From Kluyvera sichuanensis (GTDB lineage Bacteria; Pseudomonadota; Gammaproteobacteria; Enterobacterales; Enterobacteriaceae): a DNA stretch of 64,000 nucleotides. Shown piece by piece: positions 34,170 through 43,436 of the stretch. Position 1 is the first letter of the stretch. Every line of letters begins with the position of its first letter. Made by a program: the position numbers and the translations under genes. The DNA lies in contig NZ_JABBJF010000006.1 in assembly GCF_014218705.1 (NCBI RefSeq), positions 186,001-250,000 of the forward strand. The letters are read 5' to 3'. The notes beneath the pieces were generated by a model. It worked only from the letters and a program-made list of their open reading frames with translations, ran no database searches and was not told the DNA's origin.

Positions 34170-34377
34170 GTATTTTGCCGGTGAATGGGGAAAATGAGAG
34201 CTGATGCAGGCTTCTTAGCCACCGCATCGGCCCGGCGTTGGCTCGGGCTGAACGGCGGTGCTATTTTTTTTTGTTCATCAGGGGCAGAATAGGCGTGGAA
34301 TAGACATATTGAACTGGTGAATAGTGTGAAGGCGGCGCGGATCTGGATCGCAATCCGGGCGGCATTGCCGAAGTCGC

Positions 34378-34424
34378 GTTTCGTTATGGAACGAAATATT
34401 TTAGAAGGCGTTTCGTAGTGAAAC
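34378..34424. promoter_or_regulatory. DhaR-like operator pair upstream of dhaD
   Basis: GTTTC-GTTAT-GGAAC (34378-34392) and GTTTC-GTAGT-GAAAC (34410-34424), centres 32 bp apart, about 150 bases before the dhaD start. They follow the same pattern as the pairs before dhaK and dhaB. Between this pair and the dhaK pair there are about 200 bases in which I see no further structure. Confidence 0.7.
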
Positions 34425-34575
34425 CAAATAACCCAACATTCTTTTACCGGGCACCCGCTTTACAGTGATGTCACCGCGTCGGTCGTGCTCAACCTCTCGT
34501 TGGATTGCGTTGTCAGCAGGAGCGAGCCACACCTGACGCCATCATGGAAACGAGTTCAATGTGAGGGTGTAGAGA

Positions 34576-35676
34576 ATGCTACAAGTTATTCAGTCTCCGG
34601 CAAAATATCTTCAGGGTCCTGATGCATCAGCGTTATTCGGTCAGTATGCCAAAAATCTGGCGGACAGTTTTTTTGTGATTGCCGACGACTTCGTCATGAA
34701 GCTGGCCGGAGATAAAGTGCTGAACGGTTTGCATGACAACGGCATCAGCTGCCATGCCGAGCGTTTTAACGGCGAATGCAGCCACGCGGAGATCAACCGC
34801 CTGGGCGCCATCGCTAAACAGAAAGGCTGCAAAGGCGTGGTAGGGATTGGCGGTGGGAAAACCCTCGATACGGCGAAAGCCATCGGTTATTACCAGCATC
34901 TGCCGGTGGTGATTATCCCGACTATCGCTTCTACCGATGCGCCAACCAGCGCGCTGTCGGTGATTTATACCGAATCCGGCGAGTTTGAAGAGTATCTGAT
35001 CTATCCGAAAAACCCGGACATGGTGGTGATGGATACGGCGATTATCGCCAAAGCGCCGGTGCGTTTACTGGTCTCCGGGATGGGCGATGCGCTGTCGACC
35101 TGGTTTGAAGCGAAAGCCTGTTATGACGCTCACGCGGTCAGCATGGCTGGCGGTCAGTCCACGGCGGCGGCGTTAAGCCTGGCGCGTCTGTGCTATGAAA
35201 CGCTGCTGGCGGAAGGTGAAAAAGCGCGTCTGTCCGCCGAAGCGGGCGTGGCAACCGTAGCGCTGGAACGCATTGTAGAAGCCAACACCTATCTCAGCGG
35301 CATCGGTTTTGAAAGCAGCGGCCTGGCGGCGGCGCACGCTATCCATAATGGGTTCACCATTCTGGAAGAGTGCCACCACCTGTACCACGGGGAAAAAGTG
35401 GCCTTTGGTACGCTGGCGCAGCTGGTTTTACAAAACAGCCCGATGGATGAAATTGAAACCGTGCTCGGTTTCTGCCACAAGGTTGGGCTGCCGGTGACGC
35501 TGGCGCAGATGGGCGTGAAGGACGGTATTGAGGAGAAAATTCTCGCCGTGGCGAAAGCCACCTGCGCAGAAGGGGAAACCATCCACAATATGCCGTTCCC
35601 GGTTGACCCGCAGAGCGTCTACGCCGCCATTCTGGCGGCCGATCGTTTGGGTGCTCAGTGGCGCTCCGCTCACTAA
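34576..35676 (+). CDS. dhaD: Glycerol dehydrogenase
   Basis: A 366-residue NAD-dependent, zinc-dependent enzyme that oxidises glycerol to dihydroxyacetone, the substrate of both linked kinases. The zinc ligands are D171, H254 and H271, the same numbers as in GldA; the nucleotide loop is GIGGGKTLDTAK (90-101). The start has GAGGG 9 bases upstream. It is transcribed away from the kinase operon and towards dhaR. This is the oxidative entry branch of the dha regulon. Confidence 0.95.
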   Translation: MLQVIQSPAKYLQGPDASALFGQYAKNLADSFFVIADDFVMKLAGDKVLNGLHDNGISCHAERFNGECSHAEINRLGAIAKQKGCKGVVGIGGGKTLDTAKAIGYYQHLPVVIIPTIASTDAPTSALSVIYTESGEFEEYLIYPKNPDMVVMDTAIIAKAPVRLLVSGMGDALSTWFEAKACYDAHAVSMAGGQSTAAALSLARLCYETLLAEGEKARLSAEAGVATVALERIVEANTYLSGIGFESSGLAAAHAIHNGFTILEECHHLYHGEKVAFGTLAQLVLQNSPMDEIETVLGFCHKVGLPVTLAQMGVKDGIEEKILAVAKATCAEGETIHNMPFPVDPQSVYAAILAADRLGAQWRSAH

Positions 35677-35683
35677 GCGTTAT

Positions 35684-35707
35684 CGCTGACCGGCCCCCCG
35701 GTCAGCG
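35684..35707. other. Ten-bp hairpin just after dhaD
   Basis: CGCTGACCGG and CCGGTCAGCG form a perfect 10-bp stem with a CCCC loop, 8 bases after the dhaD stop. No T run follows. It probably protects the dhaD mRNA end ahead of the true terminator at 35729-35770. Confidence 0.6.
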
Positions 35708-35728
35708 CACCACAAGCGTTGTGGTTAT

Positions 35729-35770
35729 CCCCCGGGCTGGCAGTTTCTGGCACCGGGGGTTGTTGTTTTA
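35729..35770 (+). terminator. Intrinsic terminator after dhaD
   Basis: CCCCCGG and CCGGGGG form a 7-bp stem followed by TTGTTGTTTTAT. It separates dhaD from dhaR, which implies that dhaR has either its own promoter, in the 45 bases left, or depends on read-through. Confidence 0.75.
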
Positions 35771-35815
35771 TGGATGTGCCGCTAACGGCACGCACTTAAG
35801 GGAGTGATAGCCGCT

Positions 35816-37741
35816 ATGTCCACGCAGAACGCGCAACCTGAGCAGGCGCTGACCTCATTTATCGCCCAGTCCTGGCACCGCTGCGGCAAGATGATGCAGC
35901 GCGAGACCTGGACCACGCCGCATCAGGCGCAGGGGCTGACGTTTGCCTCTATCAGCCGTCGCAAGACCGCGCTGCTGACCATCGGCCAGGCGGCGCTGGA
36001 GGATGCGTGGGAGTACATGGACGCTCGCCCGTGTGCGCTGTTTATCCTTGATGAGTCGGCCTGTATCCTGACCCGCTGCGGCCATCCGGAGACGCTGGCG
36101 CAGTTGGATACGCTGGGATTCTTTGCCGGGAGCTACTGCGCGGAAAGCATTATGGGAACCTGTGCGCTGTCGCTGGCGTCAATGGTGGGGCAGCCGGTGA
36201 GAACCAGCGGCGAGCAGCACTTCAAGCAGGCGCTCTTCCCGTGGACGTTCTGCTCGACGCCAATATTTGATAATCATGGCCGCCTTTCCGGCTCCATTGC
36301 CCTGTGCTGTAAAGCTGAACACACCAGCGCCGCCGACCTGTCGCTGACGCTGGCGATGGCCCGCGAAGTGGGTAACTCGCTGCTCACCGACAGCCTGCTG
36401 GCGGAGTCCAATCGCCACCTCAATCAGATGTACGGCCTGCTCGAAAGTATGGACGACGGGGTGATGGCGTGGAATGAAGCGGGAGTATTACAGTTTCTTA
36501 ACCCTCAGGCGGCGAAGCTCCTGCATCTGGACGCGCAGGCCTGCCAGGGTAAAAACATTGCCGATCTGGTGATTCTCCCCGCGCTGCTGCGCCGCGCCAT
36601 CAAGCACGCTAAGCCGCTCAGCCACGCCGAGGTGGCCTTTGAAAGTCAGCACCAGTTTGTGGATGCGGTGATCACTTTAAAGCCCATCGTCGAAGCGCAG
36701 GGAACCAGCTTTATCCTGCTGCTCCATCCCGTTGAACAGATGCGTCAATTGATGACCAGCCAGCTTGGCAAGGTGGGCCACACCTTTGCCCAGATGTCGG
36801 CAGATGACCCAGAGACCCGCCGCCTGATTCACTTTGGCCGTCAGGCGTCGCGCGGCAGCTTCCCGGTGCTGATGTGCGGTGAAGAAGGGGTGGGCAAGGA
36901 GCTGATCGCTCAGGCCATTCATAACGAAAGCGAGCGCGCCGCAGGGCCGTTTATTGCCGTCAACTGCCAGCTGTATGCCGATAACGCGCTGGGGCTGGAT
37001 TTTATGGGCAGCACGGCCACCGAGGAAGAGAACGGGCGGATGAGCCGTCTGGAGCTGGCCTCCGGCGGGACGCTGTTTCTCGAAAAGATTGAGTATCTGG
37101 CCCCGGAGCTACAGTCGATTCTGCTACAGGTGATCAAACAAGGCGTGGTGACACGGCTTGATGCCCGTCGGCTGATCCCGGTGGATGTGAAGGTGATCGC
37201 CACCACCACGATGGATCTGGGCAACCTGGTGGAACAAAACCGCTTTAGCCGCCAGCTGTACTATGCGCTGCACTCGTTTGAAATTAGCATTCCTCCGCTG
37301 CGCGAGCGCCGCAACAGCATTCCGTCGCTGGTGCACAGCCGCCTGCGCACGCTGGAACGCCGCTTTTCATCGCGGCTGAAGGTCGATGATGACGCGCTGG
37401 CGCATCTGGTGGCCTACTCCTGGCCGGGCAATGATTTTGAGCTTAACAGCATCGTTGAAAATATCGCCATCAGCAGCGAACACGGGCATATCCGCCTCAG
37501 CAATCTGCCGGGTTGGCTGTTCCGCGAGCATCCCGGCGTGAGCGGCAATAGCGCGTTAATTCCGGCTAGCATGAGCATGTCGGCGATGGAAAAAGAGGCT
37601 ATTATTCATGCCGCCCGCGTGACCAGCGGGCGAGTGCAGGAGATGTCCAATCTACTGAATATTGGCCGCACCACGCTCTGGCGCAAGCTCAAGCAGTTTG
37701 ATATCGACGTGAGCCAGTTTAAGCATCGGCCTCAGGATTAA
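35816..37741 (+). CDS. dhaR: Transcription activator of the dha regulon
   Basis: A 641-residue protein, the length known for Klebsiella DhaR. The order is GAF-like sensor (about 60-200), PAS-like domain (about 205-320), AAA+ domain (about 330-550) and a Fis-type helix-turn-helix at the end (ARVTSGRVQEMSNLLNIGRTTLWRKLKQFDI). Walker A reads GEEGVGKE and Walker B GGTLFLEK (Glu instead of Asp). The GAFTGA loop that contacts sigma-54 is missing, so action at sigma-70 promoters is expected, as for E. coli DhaR. GGGAG is 12 bases before the ATG; a GTG at 35804 overlaps that site and is less likely. Its stop overlaps orfW by 23 bases, tail to tail. Confidence 0.93.
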   Translation: MSTQNAQPEQALTSFIAQSWHRCGKMMQRETWTTPHQAQGLTFASISRRKTALLTIGQAALEDAWEYMDARPCALFILDESACILTRCGHPETLAQLDTLGFFAGSYCAESIMGTCALSLASMVGQPVRTSGEQHFKQALFPWTFCSTPIFDNHGRLSGSIALCCKAEHTSAADLSLTLAMAREVGNSLLTDSLLAESNRHLNQMYGLLESMDDGVMAWNEAGVLQFLNPQAAKLLHLDAQACQGKNIADLVILPALLRRAIKHAKPLSHAEVAFESQHQFVDAVITLKPIVEAQGTSFILLLHPVEQMRQLMTSQLGKVGHTFAQMSADDPETRRLIHFGRQASRGSFPVLMCGEEGVGKELIAQAIHNESERAAGPFIAVNCQLYADNALGLDFMGSTATEEENGRMSRLELASGGTLFLEKIEYLAPELQSILLQVIKQGVVTRLDARRLIPVDVKVIATTTMDLGNLVEQNRFSRQLYYALHSFEISIPPLRERRNSIPSLVHSRLRTLERRFSSRLKVDDDALAHLVAYSWPGNDFELNSIVENIAISSEHGHIRLSNLPGWLFREHPGVSGNSALIPASMSMSAMEKEAIIHAARVTSGRVQEMSNLLNIGRTTLWRKLKQFDIDVSQFKHRPQD

Positions 37742-38267
37742 CCGCCGTTTCGGCCTCGCTTTCGGCGACTCGCGCCATAGCGAAAAGGGCGTCCGACAGG
37801 CGGTTGATATAGCTTTTTAACGCCGGGCGTAACGGCATTTGACGATCCATGGCGACCAGCGTGCGCTCAATGTGCCGGGCTTGGGTACGCGCGACGTGCA
37901 AATGCGCAGACGGCAGATTCTTCCCGGGGATCACAAAGGCTTTCAGCGGGCCGGTGAGCGCCATATGGCGGTCAATCTCCCCTTCAAGGCGGGCAATATC
38001 CGCGTCCTCGATCAGCCGATTGAGCCGGGTTAAGCCGCGCGCGTCGCAGGCCAGTTCAGCCCCCACCACGAACAGCTCCTCCTGAATGCGGTGCAGCACC
38101 GGCCGCAGCGCCGGATTGTCGCTGGCGGCATAGCACACGCCTAACAGTGAAACCAGCGTATCGACGCTGCCGTAGGCTTCTACGCGAATATCGTCTTTAT
38201 CAATCCGGCTGCCGCCAAACAGCGCGGTGGTGCCTTTGTCGCCGGTACGGGTATAGATGCGGTACAT
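37719..38267 (-). CDS. PduO-type cob(I)alamin adenosyltransferase (OrfW)
   Basis: A 182-residue trimeric-type ATP:corrinoid adenosyltransferase. The ATP-binding N-terminus is YTRTGDKGTTALFGG and the helix with the active-site residues is LHVARTQARHIERTLVA, in place of the usual RxxxRRxER. It makes adenosylcobalamin, the cofactor of glycerol dehydratase, and with the reactivase replaces damaged cofactor. It lies 2 bp behind gdrB and ends inside the 3' end of dhaR on the opposite strand. Known as orfW in Citrobacter and Klebsiella dha clusters. Confidence 0.9.
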   Translation of the reverse strand: MYRIYTRTGDKGTTALFGGSRIDKDDIRVEAYGSVDTLVSLLGVCYAASDNPALRPVLHRIQEELFVVGAELACDARGLTRLNRLIEDADIARLEGEIDRHMALTGPLKAFVIPGKNLPSAHLHVARTQARHIERTLVAMDRQMPLRPALKSYINRLSDALFAMARVAESEAETAVNPEADA

Positions 38268-38269
38268 GA

Positions 38270-38635
38270 TTATTCAACCTCGGTTAGCGGTAGCGTTTTC
38301 ACCAGTTGGCCCGCGTTAGCGCCAAGATTACGCCACTGTGATTGGGTACTGGCGGCAGGAAGATGGCGCAGCGCACGGCCCGCCGGATATTGGGCATGGG
38401 TCAGCGCTACGTCGCCGCTGGCGGTCATGCCAATGCCGATACGCAGCGCTGAGTGCTGCGCGGCGTTACGTGCCAGCGCCATCGCATCGTCCTGTTCATC
38501 GCAGGGCAGCGGGCGGCACGGTACGCCCTGTTCCTCCAGCCCGAGACTTATCTGGCGCAGGGCTTCACTCCGTTCCTGCGAGGGGTGATAAAACAGATGC
38601 ACTGCGGGTGATGCCGGGACGCCGGGATTTTGCAT
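38270..38635 (-). CDS. gdrB: Glycerol dehydratase reactivase, small subunit
   Basis: A 121-residue protein (also called OrfX or DhaG). Segments LEEQGVPCRPL, LRIGIGMTASGDVALTHAQ and LGANAGQLVKTLPL match GdrB of Klebsiella, but the N-terminus and the middle differ clearly, so it is a diverged orthologue. It swaps with the dehydratase beta-like domain to release inactivated B12. The ATG at 38635 gives the best fit; the site upstream is weak. Its partner GdrA is encoded 5 kb away on the other strand. Confidence 0.88.
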   Translation of the reverse strand: MQNPGVPASPAVHLFYHPSQERSEALRQISLGLEEQGVPCRPLPCDEQDDAMALARNAAQHSALRIGIGMTASGDVALTHAQYPAGRALRHLPAASTQSQWRNLGANAGQLVKTLPLTEVE

Positions 38636-38660
38636 TGGGAACTCCACGCGGATGAACGCT

Positions 38661-38685
38661 AAAAAAAGCGGGCACGAGGCCCGCT
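38661..38685 (-). terminator. Intrinsic terminator between dhaT and gdrB
   Basis: Minus-strand stem AGCGGGC / GCCCGCT with a 5-base loop, followed by a T run (A run at 38661-38667). It should reduce transcription from dhaT into gdrB-orfW, giving far less reactivase subunit than 1,3-propanediol dehydrogenase. Confidence 0.85.
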
Positions 38686-38702
38686 GGTGGGGATAAGGTC
38701 AA

Positions 38703-39866
38703 TCAGAAGGCCTGACGGAAAATCTCAACGATCTCTTTTTCGTTGCCTTTACGTGGGTTGGAGAAGGCGTTGCCATCTTTCAGCGCCATTTCAGCCATGT
38801 ACGGGAAGTCGGCCTCTTTGACGCCCAGGTCGCGCAGGTGCTGAGGAATCCCGACATCGTTGGACAGGCGCGCGATGGCGTGAATTGCCCGCTCGGCAGC
38901 GTCCATGGTGGAGAGTCCTGAGACGTTTTCACCCATAAAGGTGGCGATATCGGCGAATTTTTCCGGGTTGGCAATCAAGTTGTAACGGCAGACGTGCGGC
39001 AGTAAAACCGCGTTAGCCACGCCGTGCGCCATATCGTAAAGCCCGCCCAGCTGGTGGGCCATCGCGTGAACGTAGCCGAGGTTGGCGTTGTTAAACGCCA
39101 TGCCGGCGAGCAGGGAGGCGCAGGCCATGTTTTCACGGGCTTTCAGGTTGGTGCCGAGCGCAACGGCCTGACGCAGGTTGGTGGCAATCAGTTTGATGGC
39201 CTGAATGGCTGAGGCGTCGGTGACCGGGTTAGCGTCTTTGGAGATATACGCTTCCACGGCGTGGGTCAGGGCATCCATCCCGGTAGCGGCGGTCAGACCG
39301 GCAGGTTTGCCGACCATCAGCAGCGGGTCGTTGATCGACACCGACGGCAGGTTACGCCAGCTGACAATCACAAACTTCACTTTGGTTTTGGTGTTGGTCA
39401 GCACGCAGTGGCGGGTGACTTCGCTGGCGGTACCGGCGGTGGTGTTGACCGCAATGATCGGCGGCAGGGCATGGGTCAGGGTTTCGATACCTGCATAGCT
39501 GTAAAGGTCGCCTGGGTGGGTGGCGGCAATCCCGATACCTTTACCGCAGTCGTGCGGGCTACCGCCGCCGACGGTGATGATCATATCGCAGCCTTCTTTC
39601 TGGAAGACCGCCAGACCATCGCGCACGTTCGTGTCTTTCGGATTCGGTTCCACGCCGTCAAAAATAACCACCTCAATGCCCGATTCACGCAGATGTTTGA
39701 CCGTCTGATCGACCGCGCCGTCTTTAATCGCCCGCAGGCCTTTGTCGGTCACCAGCAGGGCTTTTTTGCCGTTCAGTAATTTGCAGCGCTCACCGACAAC
39801 GGAGACGGCGCCGGGGCCAAAAAAGTTCACATTTGGAACAAGGAAATCATACATACGATTGCTCAT
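38703..39866 (-). CDS. dhaT: 1,3-Propanediol dehydrogenase (iron-dependent)
   Basis: A 387-residue group III alcohol dehydrogenase that reduces 3-hydroxypropionaldehyde to 1,3-propanediol and regenerates NAD. The Fe ligands, by match with FucO, are D198, H202, H267 and H281; the NAD loop is GGGSPHDCGK (100-109). The length and MSNRMYDFLVPNVNFFGPG start match the Klebsiella enzyme. Of two neighbouring ATG codons the second (39866) has better spacing from AAGGA. It is the reductive-branch end enzyme and the main product maker of the pathway. Confidence 0.95.
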   Translation of the reverse strand: MSNRMYDFLVPNVNFFGPGAVSVVGERCKLLNGKKALLVTDKGLRAIKDGAVDQTVKHLRESGIEVVIFDGVEPNPKDTNVRDGLAVFQKEGCDMIITVGGGSPHDCGKGIGIAATHPGDLYSYAGIETLTHALPPIIAVNTTAGTASEVTRHCVLTNTKTKVKFVIVSWRNLPSVSINDPLLMVGKPAGLTAATGMDALTHAVEAYISKDANPVTDASAIQAIKLIATNLRQAVALGTNLKARENMACASLLAGMAFNNANLGYVHAMAHQLGGLYDMAHGVANAVLLPHVCRYNLIANPEKFADIATFMGENVSGLSTMDAAERAIHAIARLSNDVGIPQHLRDLGVKEADFPYMAEMALKDGNAFSNPRKGNEKEIVEIFRQAF

Positions 39867-39903
39867 CATAAATCCTTAAAATAGGGTTGCGAAATAGTGT
39901 GAA

Positions 39904-40332
39904 TTAAAGCTGTTGGAAATAAGTTAATGCCGCCATGGCTATTTCCATGTCCTGCTCTACGGTGCCGCCGCTGACGCCGATAGCGCCGATCACGTTATCG
40001 TTTTCAATAATCGGGAAGCCGCCGCCAAAAATAACAATGCGCTGCTGATTAGTGAGCTGCAAACCATAAAGCGACTGGCCGGGTTGTACGCATTCGGTAA
40101 TTTCATGCGTGGCCTGTTGTAAGCAGCATGCGGTCCAGGCTTTATTCAGTGAAATCTCGCAGCTGGTAATAAAAGCCTCATCCATCCGCTGCATCAGCAG
40201 CGGGTTTGCGCCGCTATCGACAACGGAAATAACAACCGGAACATTGATTTCAATCGCTTTCTTCTCGGCCTTTGCCGCCATGGCTTGCGCCATCGCGAGG
40301 CTTACGGTGGCACGGGATAGACTCTTTTTCAT
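39904..40332 (-). CDS. GlcG/HbpS-family protein (OrfY)
   Basis: A 142-residue protein of the GlcG/HbpS (DUF336) family: PVVISVVDSGANPLLMQRMDEAF in the first half and the Gly-rich FGGGFPIIENDNVIGAIGVSGGTVEQD in the second. It is always found between dhaT and dhaB in such clusters, as orfY, but its biochemical function is not established; relatives bind haem or cobalamin, or help glycolate use. The ATG at 40332 follows AGGAG. Upstream gene of the dhaT message. Confidence 0.87.
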   Translation of the reverse strand: MKKSLSRATVSLAMAQAMAAKAEKKAIEINVPVVISVVDSGANPLLMQRMDEAFITSCEISLNKAWTACCLQQATHEITECVQPGQSLYGLQLTNQQRIVIFGGGFPIIENDNVIGAIGVSGGTVEQDMEIAMAALTYFQQL

Positions 40333-40724
40333 CAGAACTCCTGAACGCATCAGCAGATTGTTAATGGATGTGACGTTAATTTAATAAAACTTTAATTCAT
40401 GATGGATTAATAGCCTGAAATGACGTTAATCCTTTGGTGTTATTTTTGCCTTAAAAAATATTAAGTCAATGGAGTGATAAATAACCAAAGATGGATATTT
40501 GTGGCGTTGTTATGGCTATTTTGATTTGGGTGCGGTCGCGTATCACATTTGCTTATTTATCGGCATTATTGGGTTTCACACTGAAACGCATTAAATAAAT
40601 AACGTCTCAGAATGGAACGTTATTTATTTAATTTTTTTCTGACCGCGAGCCCTTTAAGTTGCCGGTAACTCTCACCCGTAGCCAACGCGCGGGTGCCATT
40701 TTTACACTTACGAGCCTGAGCAAT
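40333..40724. promoter_or_regulatory. Divergent control region orfY-dhaT / dhaB operon
   Basis: 392 AT-rich bases between the divergent operons. The DhaR-like pair at 40573-40618 (listed separately) is on the dhaB side. I looked for a full CRP site and saw only half-sites (for example TCACA near 40545), and for a sigma-54 -24/-12 element and saw none. Confidence 0.55.
40573..40618. promoter_or_regulatory. DhaR-like operator pair upstream of dhaB
   Basis: GTTTC-ACACT-GAAAC (40573-40587) and GTCTC-AGAAT-GGAAC (40604-40618), centres 31 bp apart, 107-152 bases before the dhaB start and 241 or more before orfY. Same motif and spacing as the pairs in front of dhaK and dhaD. Confidence 0.7.
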
Positions 40725-42392
40725 ATGAGACGATCAAAACGATTCGAAGTCCTCGAAAAGCGGCCGGTTAACCAGGATGGCCTGATTGGAGAATGGCCCG
40801 AAGAGGGGCTGATAGCGATGGAAAGCCCGTGGGACCCACCCTCCTCGGTAAAGGTTGAAAACGGCCGCATTGTTGAATTGGACGGTAAACCCCGGGCCGA
40901 GTTTGACATGATTGACCGGTTTATCGCCGACTACGGCATTAACGTGGCGGAAACGGAACGCGCGATGGCGCTCGACGCCTTAACCATTTCGCGCATGCTG
41001 GTGGATATCAACATCAGCCGCGCCGAGATTGTGAAAATCACCACGGCGATCACCCCGGCGAAAGCGGTCGAAGTGATGGCCCATATGAACGTAGTGGAGA
41101 TGATGATGGCGCTGCAAAAAATGCGCGCCCGCCGCACGCCGTCGAACCAGTGTCACGTCACCAACCTGAAGGACAACCCGGTACAAATCGCCGCCGATGC
41201 GGCAGAGGCGGGGATCCGTGGCTTTTCCGAGCAGGAAACCACCGTCGGGATTGCCCGCTACGCGCCGTTTAACGCGCTGGCGCTGCTGGTCGGCTCGCAG
41301 TCCGGCCGCCCGGGGGTATTAACCCAGTGTTCGGTAGAAGAGGCAACGGAACTCGAGTTGGGGATGCGCGGCTTGACCAGCTATGCGGAAACCGTGTCGG
41401 TGTACGGCACCGAAGCGGTGTTTACCGACGGCGACGACACCCCGTGGTCGAAAGCCTTCCTTGCCTCGGCCTACGCCTCGCGCGGCCTGAAAATGCGCTA
41501 CACCTCAGGCACCGGTTCCGAGGCGCTGATGGGCTATTCCGAAAGCAAATCCATGCTGTATCTGGAGTCGCGCTGCATCTTTATCACCAAAGGCGCGGGC
41601 GTACAGGGGCTGCAAAACGGTGCCGTGAGCTGTATCGGCATGACCGGCGCGGTGCCGTCGGGCATTCGTGCGGTGCTGGCCGAAAACCTGATTGCCTCAA
41701 TGCTCGACCTGGAAGTGGCCTCCGCCAACGACCAGACTTTCTCCCATTCCGATATTCGCCGCACGGCGCGCACCTTGATGCAGATGCTGCCGGGAACCGA
41801 CTTTATCTTCTCCGGCTATAGCGCGGTGCCGAACTACGACAACATGTTCGCCGGGTCGAACTTCGACGCCGAAGACTTTGATGATTACAACATTTTGCAG
41901 CGTGACCTGATGGTCGACGGCGGCCTGCGCCCGGTGTCGGAAGCAGAGACTATCGCCATTCGCAATAAAGCGGCCCGCGCCGTGCAAGCGGTATTCCGCG
42001 AACTGGGGCTGCCGCCAGTCAGCGATGAAGAGGTCACAGCAGCGACCTATGCCCACGGCAGTAAAGACATGCCGCCGCGCAATGTGGTGGAAGACCTCAG
42101 CGCGGTGGAAGAGATGATGAAGCGCGAGATTACGGGGCTGGATATCGTCAAGGCGCTGAGCGTAAACGGTTTTGATGATGTGGCAGACAATATTCTCAAC
42201 ATGCTGCGCCAGCGCGTTACCGGGGATTATCTGCAAACCTCTGCCATTCTTGACCGCGACTTTGAAGTGGTGAGCGCGGTGAACGACGTCAATGATTACC
42301 AGGGCCCAGGCACGGGCTATCGACTCTCCCCGGAACGTTGGGAAGAGATTAAGAACATCGCCACGGTGATCCAGCCGGACAGCATTGAGTAA
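40725..42392 (+). CDS. dhaB: Glycerol dehydratase, large (alpha) subunit
   Basis: A 555-residue adenosylcobalamin-dependent dehydratase subunit, the same length as K. pneumoniae DhaB1. It forms a TIM barrel that turns glycerol into 3-hydroxypropionaldehyde. Recognisable parts are [20 protein letters not shown] at the start, [40 protein letters not shown] and [20 protein letters not shown]. The start at 40725 has only a weak GAG upstream, as in other dha clusters. It leads the dhaB-dhaC-dhaE-gdrA operon. Diol dehydratase PduC is a close relative; the dha context decides for glycerol dehydratase. Confidence 0.95.
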   Translation: MRRSKRFEVLEKRPVNQDGLIGEWPEEGLIAMESPWDPPSSVKVENGRIVELDGKPRAEFDMIDRFIADYGINVAETERAMALDALTISRMLVDINISRAEIVKITTAITPAKAVEVMAHMNVVEMMMALQKMRARRTPSNQCHVTNLKDNPVQIAADAAEAGIRGFSEQETTVGIARYAPFNALALLVGSQSGRPGVLTQCSVEEATELELGMRGLTSYAETVSVYGTEAVFTDGDDTPWSKAFLASAYASRGLKMRYTSGTGSEALMGYSESKSMLYLESRCIFITKGAGVQGLQNGAVSCIGMTGAVPSGIRAVLAENLIASMLDLEVASANDQTFSHSDIRRTARTLMQMLPGTDFIFSGYSAVPNYDNMFAGSNFDAEDFDDYNILQRDLMVDGGLRPVSEAETIAIRNKAARAVQAVFRELGLPPVSDEEVTAATYAHGSKDMPPRNVVEDLSAVEEMMKREITGLDIVKALSVNGFDDVADNILNMLRQRVTGDYLQTSAILDRDFEVVSAVNDVNDYQGPGTGYRLSPERWEEIKNIATVIQPDSIE

Positions 42393-42405
42393 GCGGGGCA
42401 ATAGC

Positions 42406-42996
42406 ATGGAAACAACACAGAAAAAAGCGCCGGTATTCACCCTGAAGCTGGTGGAGAGCGGGACGGCACGCGTCGGTGAACGGGCCGATGAAGTGGTGAT
42501 TGGCGTGGGGCCAGCGTTCGATAAGTTTCAGCATAAAACGCTGATCGACATGCCGCACAAGGCGATCATCAAAGAGCTGGTGGCCGGGGTCGAAGAAGAG
42601 GGGCTTCACGCCAGAGTGGTGCGGATCCTGCGCACCTCAGACGTCTCGTTTATGTCCTGGGATGCCGCCAACCTCAGCGGTTCCGGCATCGGTATCGGCA
42701 TTCAGTCCAAAGGGACGACGGTGATTCATCAGCGCGATTTACTGCCGCTCAGCAACCTTGAGCTGTTCTCCCAGGCGCCGCTGCTGACCCTCGAGACCTA
42801 CCGCCAGATTGGCAAAAACGCTGCCCGCTATGCCCGCAAAGAGTCGCCATCGCCGGTGCCGGTGGTCAATGACCAGATGGTCAGGCCGAAATTTATGGCC
42901 AAGGCGGCGCTGTTTCATATCAAAGAGACCAAACATGTGGTGCCGGATGCCAAACCCGTCACCCTGAATATCGAGATTATCCGGGAGGAGAAATGA
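42406..42996 (+). CDS. dhaC: Glycerol dehydratase, medium (beta) subunit
   Basis: A 196-residue subunit that holds the lower face of the cobalamin. [42 protein letters not shown] and [20 protein letters not shown] are the conserved blocks. It is 13 bp from the dhaB stop with GGGG as ribosome site, and its stop overlaps the dhaE start (ATGA). The beta subunit shares fold with GdrB, which lets the reactivase swap subunits with it. Confidence 0.94.
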   Translation: METTQKKAPVFTLKLVESGTARVGERADEVVIGVGPAFDKFQHKTLIDMPHKAIIKELVAGVEEEGLHARVVRILRTSDVSFMSWDAANLSGSGIGIGIQSKGTTVIHQRDLLPLSNLELFSQAPLLTLETYRQIGKNAARYARKESPSPVPVVNDQMVRPKFMAKAALFHIKETKHVVPDAKPVTLNIEIIREEK

Positions 42997-43424
42997 CCGC
43001 TTATACCACGATGACCGCCGCGGATTACCCGCTGGCCACCCGCAGCCCAGAGCGTATTCAGACCCCGACCGGCAAACCGCTGACCGATATTACGCTGGAA
43101 AACGTGCTCGCCGGGAAAATTGGGCCGAAGGATGTGCGTATTTCGCGTGAGACCCTGGAGTATCAGGCGCAGATTGCCGAGCAGATGCATCGCCACGCTA
43201 TCGCCCGCAACCTGCGCCGGGCGGGAGAGCTTATCGCCATTCCCGATAGCCGGATCCTCGAAATTTATAATGCGCTGCGCCCGTATCGCTCCACCGTGGA
43301 AGAGCTTCTGGCGATTGCCGATGAGCTGGAAACCCAGTACCAGGCGACGATCAACGCCGCGTTTATCCGCGAGTCAGCCGAGGTTTATCGCCAGCGCGAT
43401 AAGCTGCGCAAACAGGACGTATAG
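42993..43424 (+). CDS. dhaE: Glycerol dehydratase, small (gamma) subunit
   Basis: A 143-residue subunit, with [57 protein letters not shown] and the end [14 protein letters not shown] as in the Klebsiella and Citrobacter proteins. It starts inside the dhaC stop (ATGA) after GGAGGAG, so it is translationally coupled. It completes the (alpha-beta-gamma)2 enzyme. Confidence 0.94.
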   Translation: MTAYTTMTAADYPLATRSPERIQTPTGKPLTDITLENVLAGKIGPKDVRISRETLEYQAQIAEQMHRHAIARNLRRAGELIAIPDSRILEIYNALRPYRSTVEELLAIADELETQYQATINAAFIRESAEVYRQRDKLRKQDV

Positions 43425-43436
43425 GGGCAGCAGACG

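Noticed and set aside
34170-34377. CRP site between dhaK and dhaD
   Set aside because: Only partial half-sites with wrong spacing were seen.
35804-35815. GTG start for dhaR four codons upstream
   Set aside because: It overlaps the only ribosome-binding sequence (GGGAG); the ATG at 35816 gives the length known for DhaR.
40659-40724. Upstream extension of dhaB by 22 codons
   Set aside because: The extension lies in the control region and the known proteins begin at [10 protein letters not shown].
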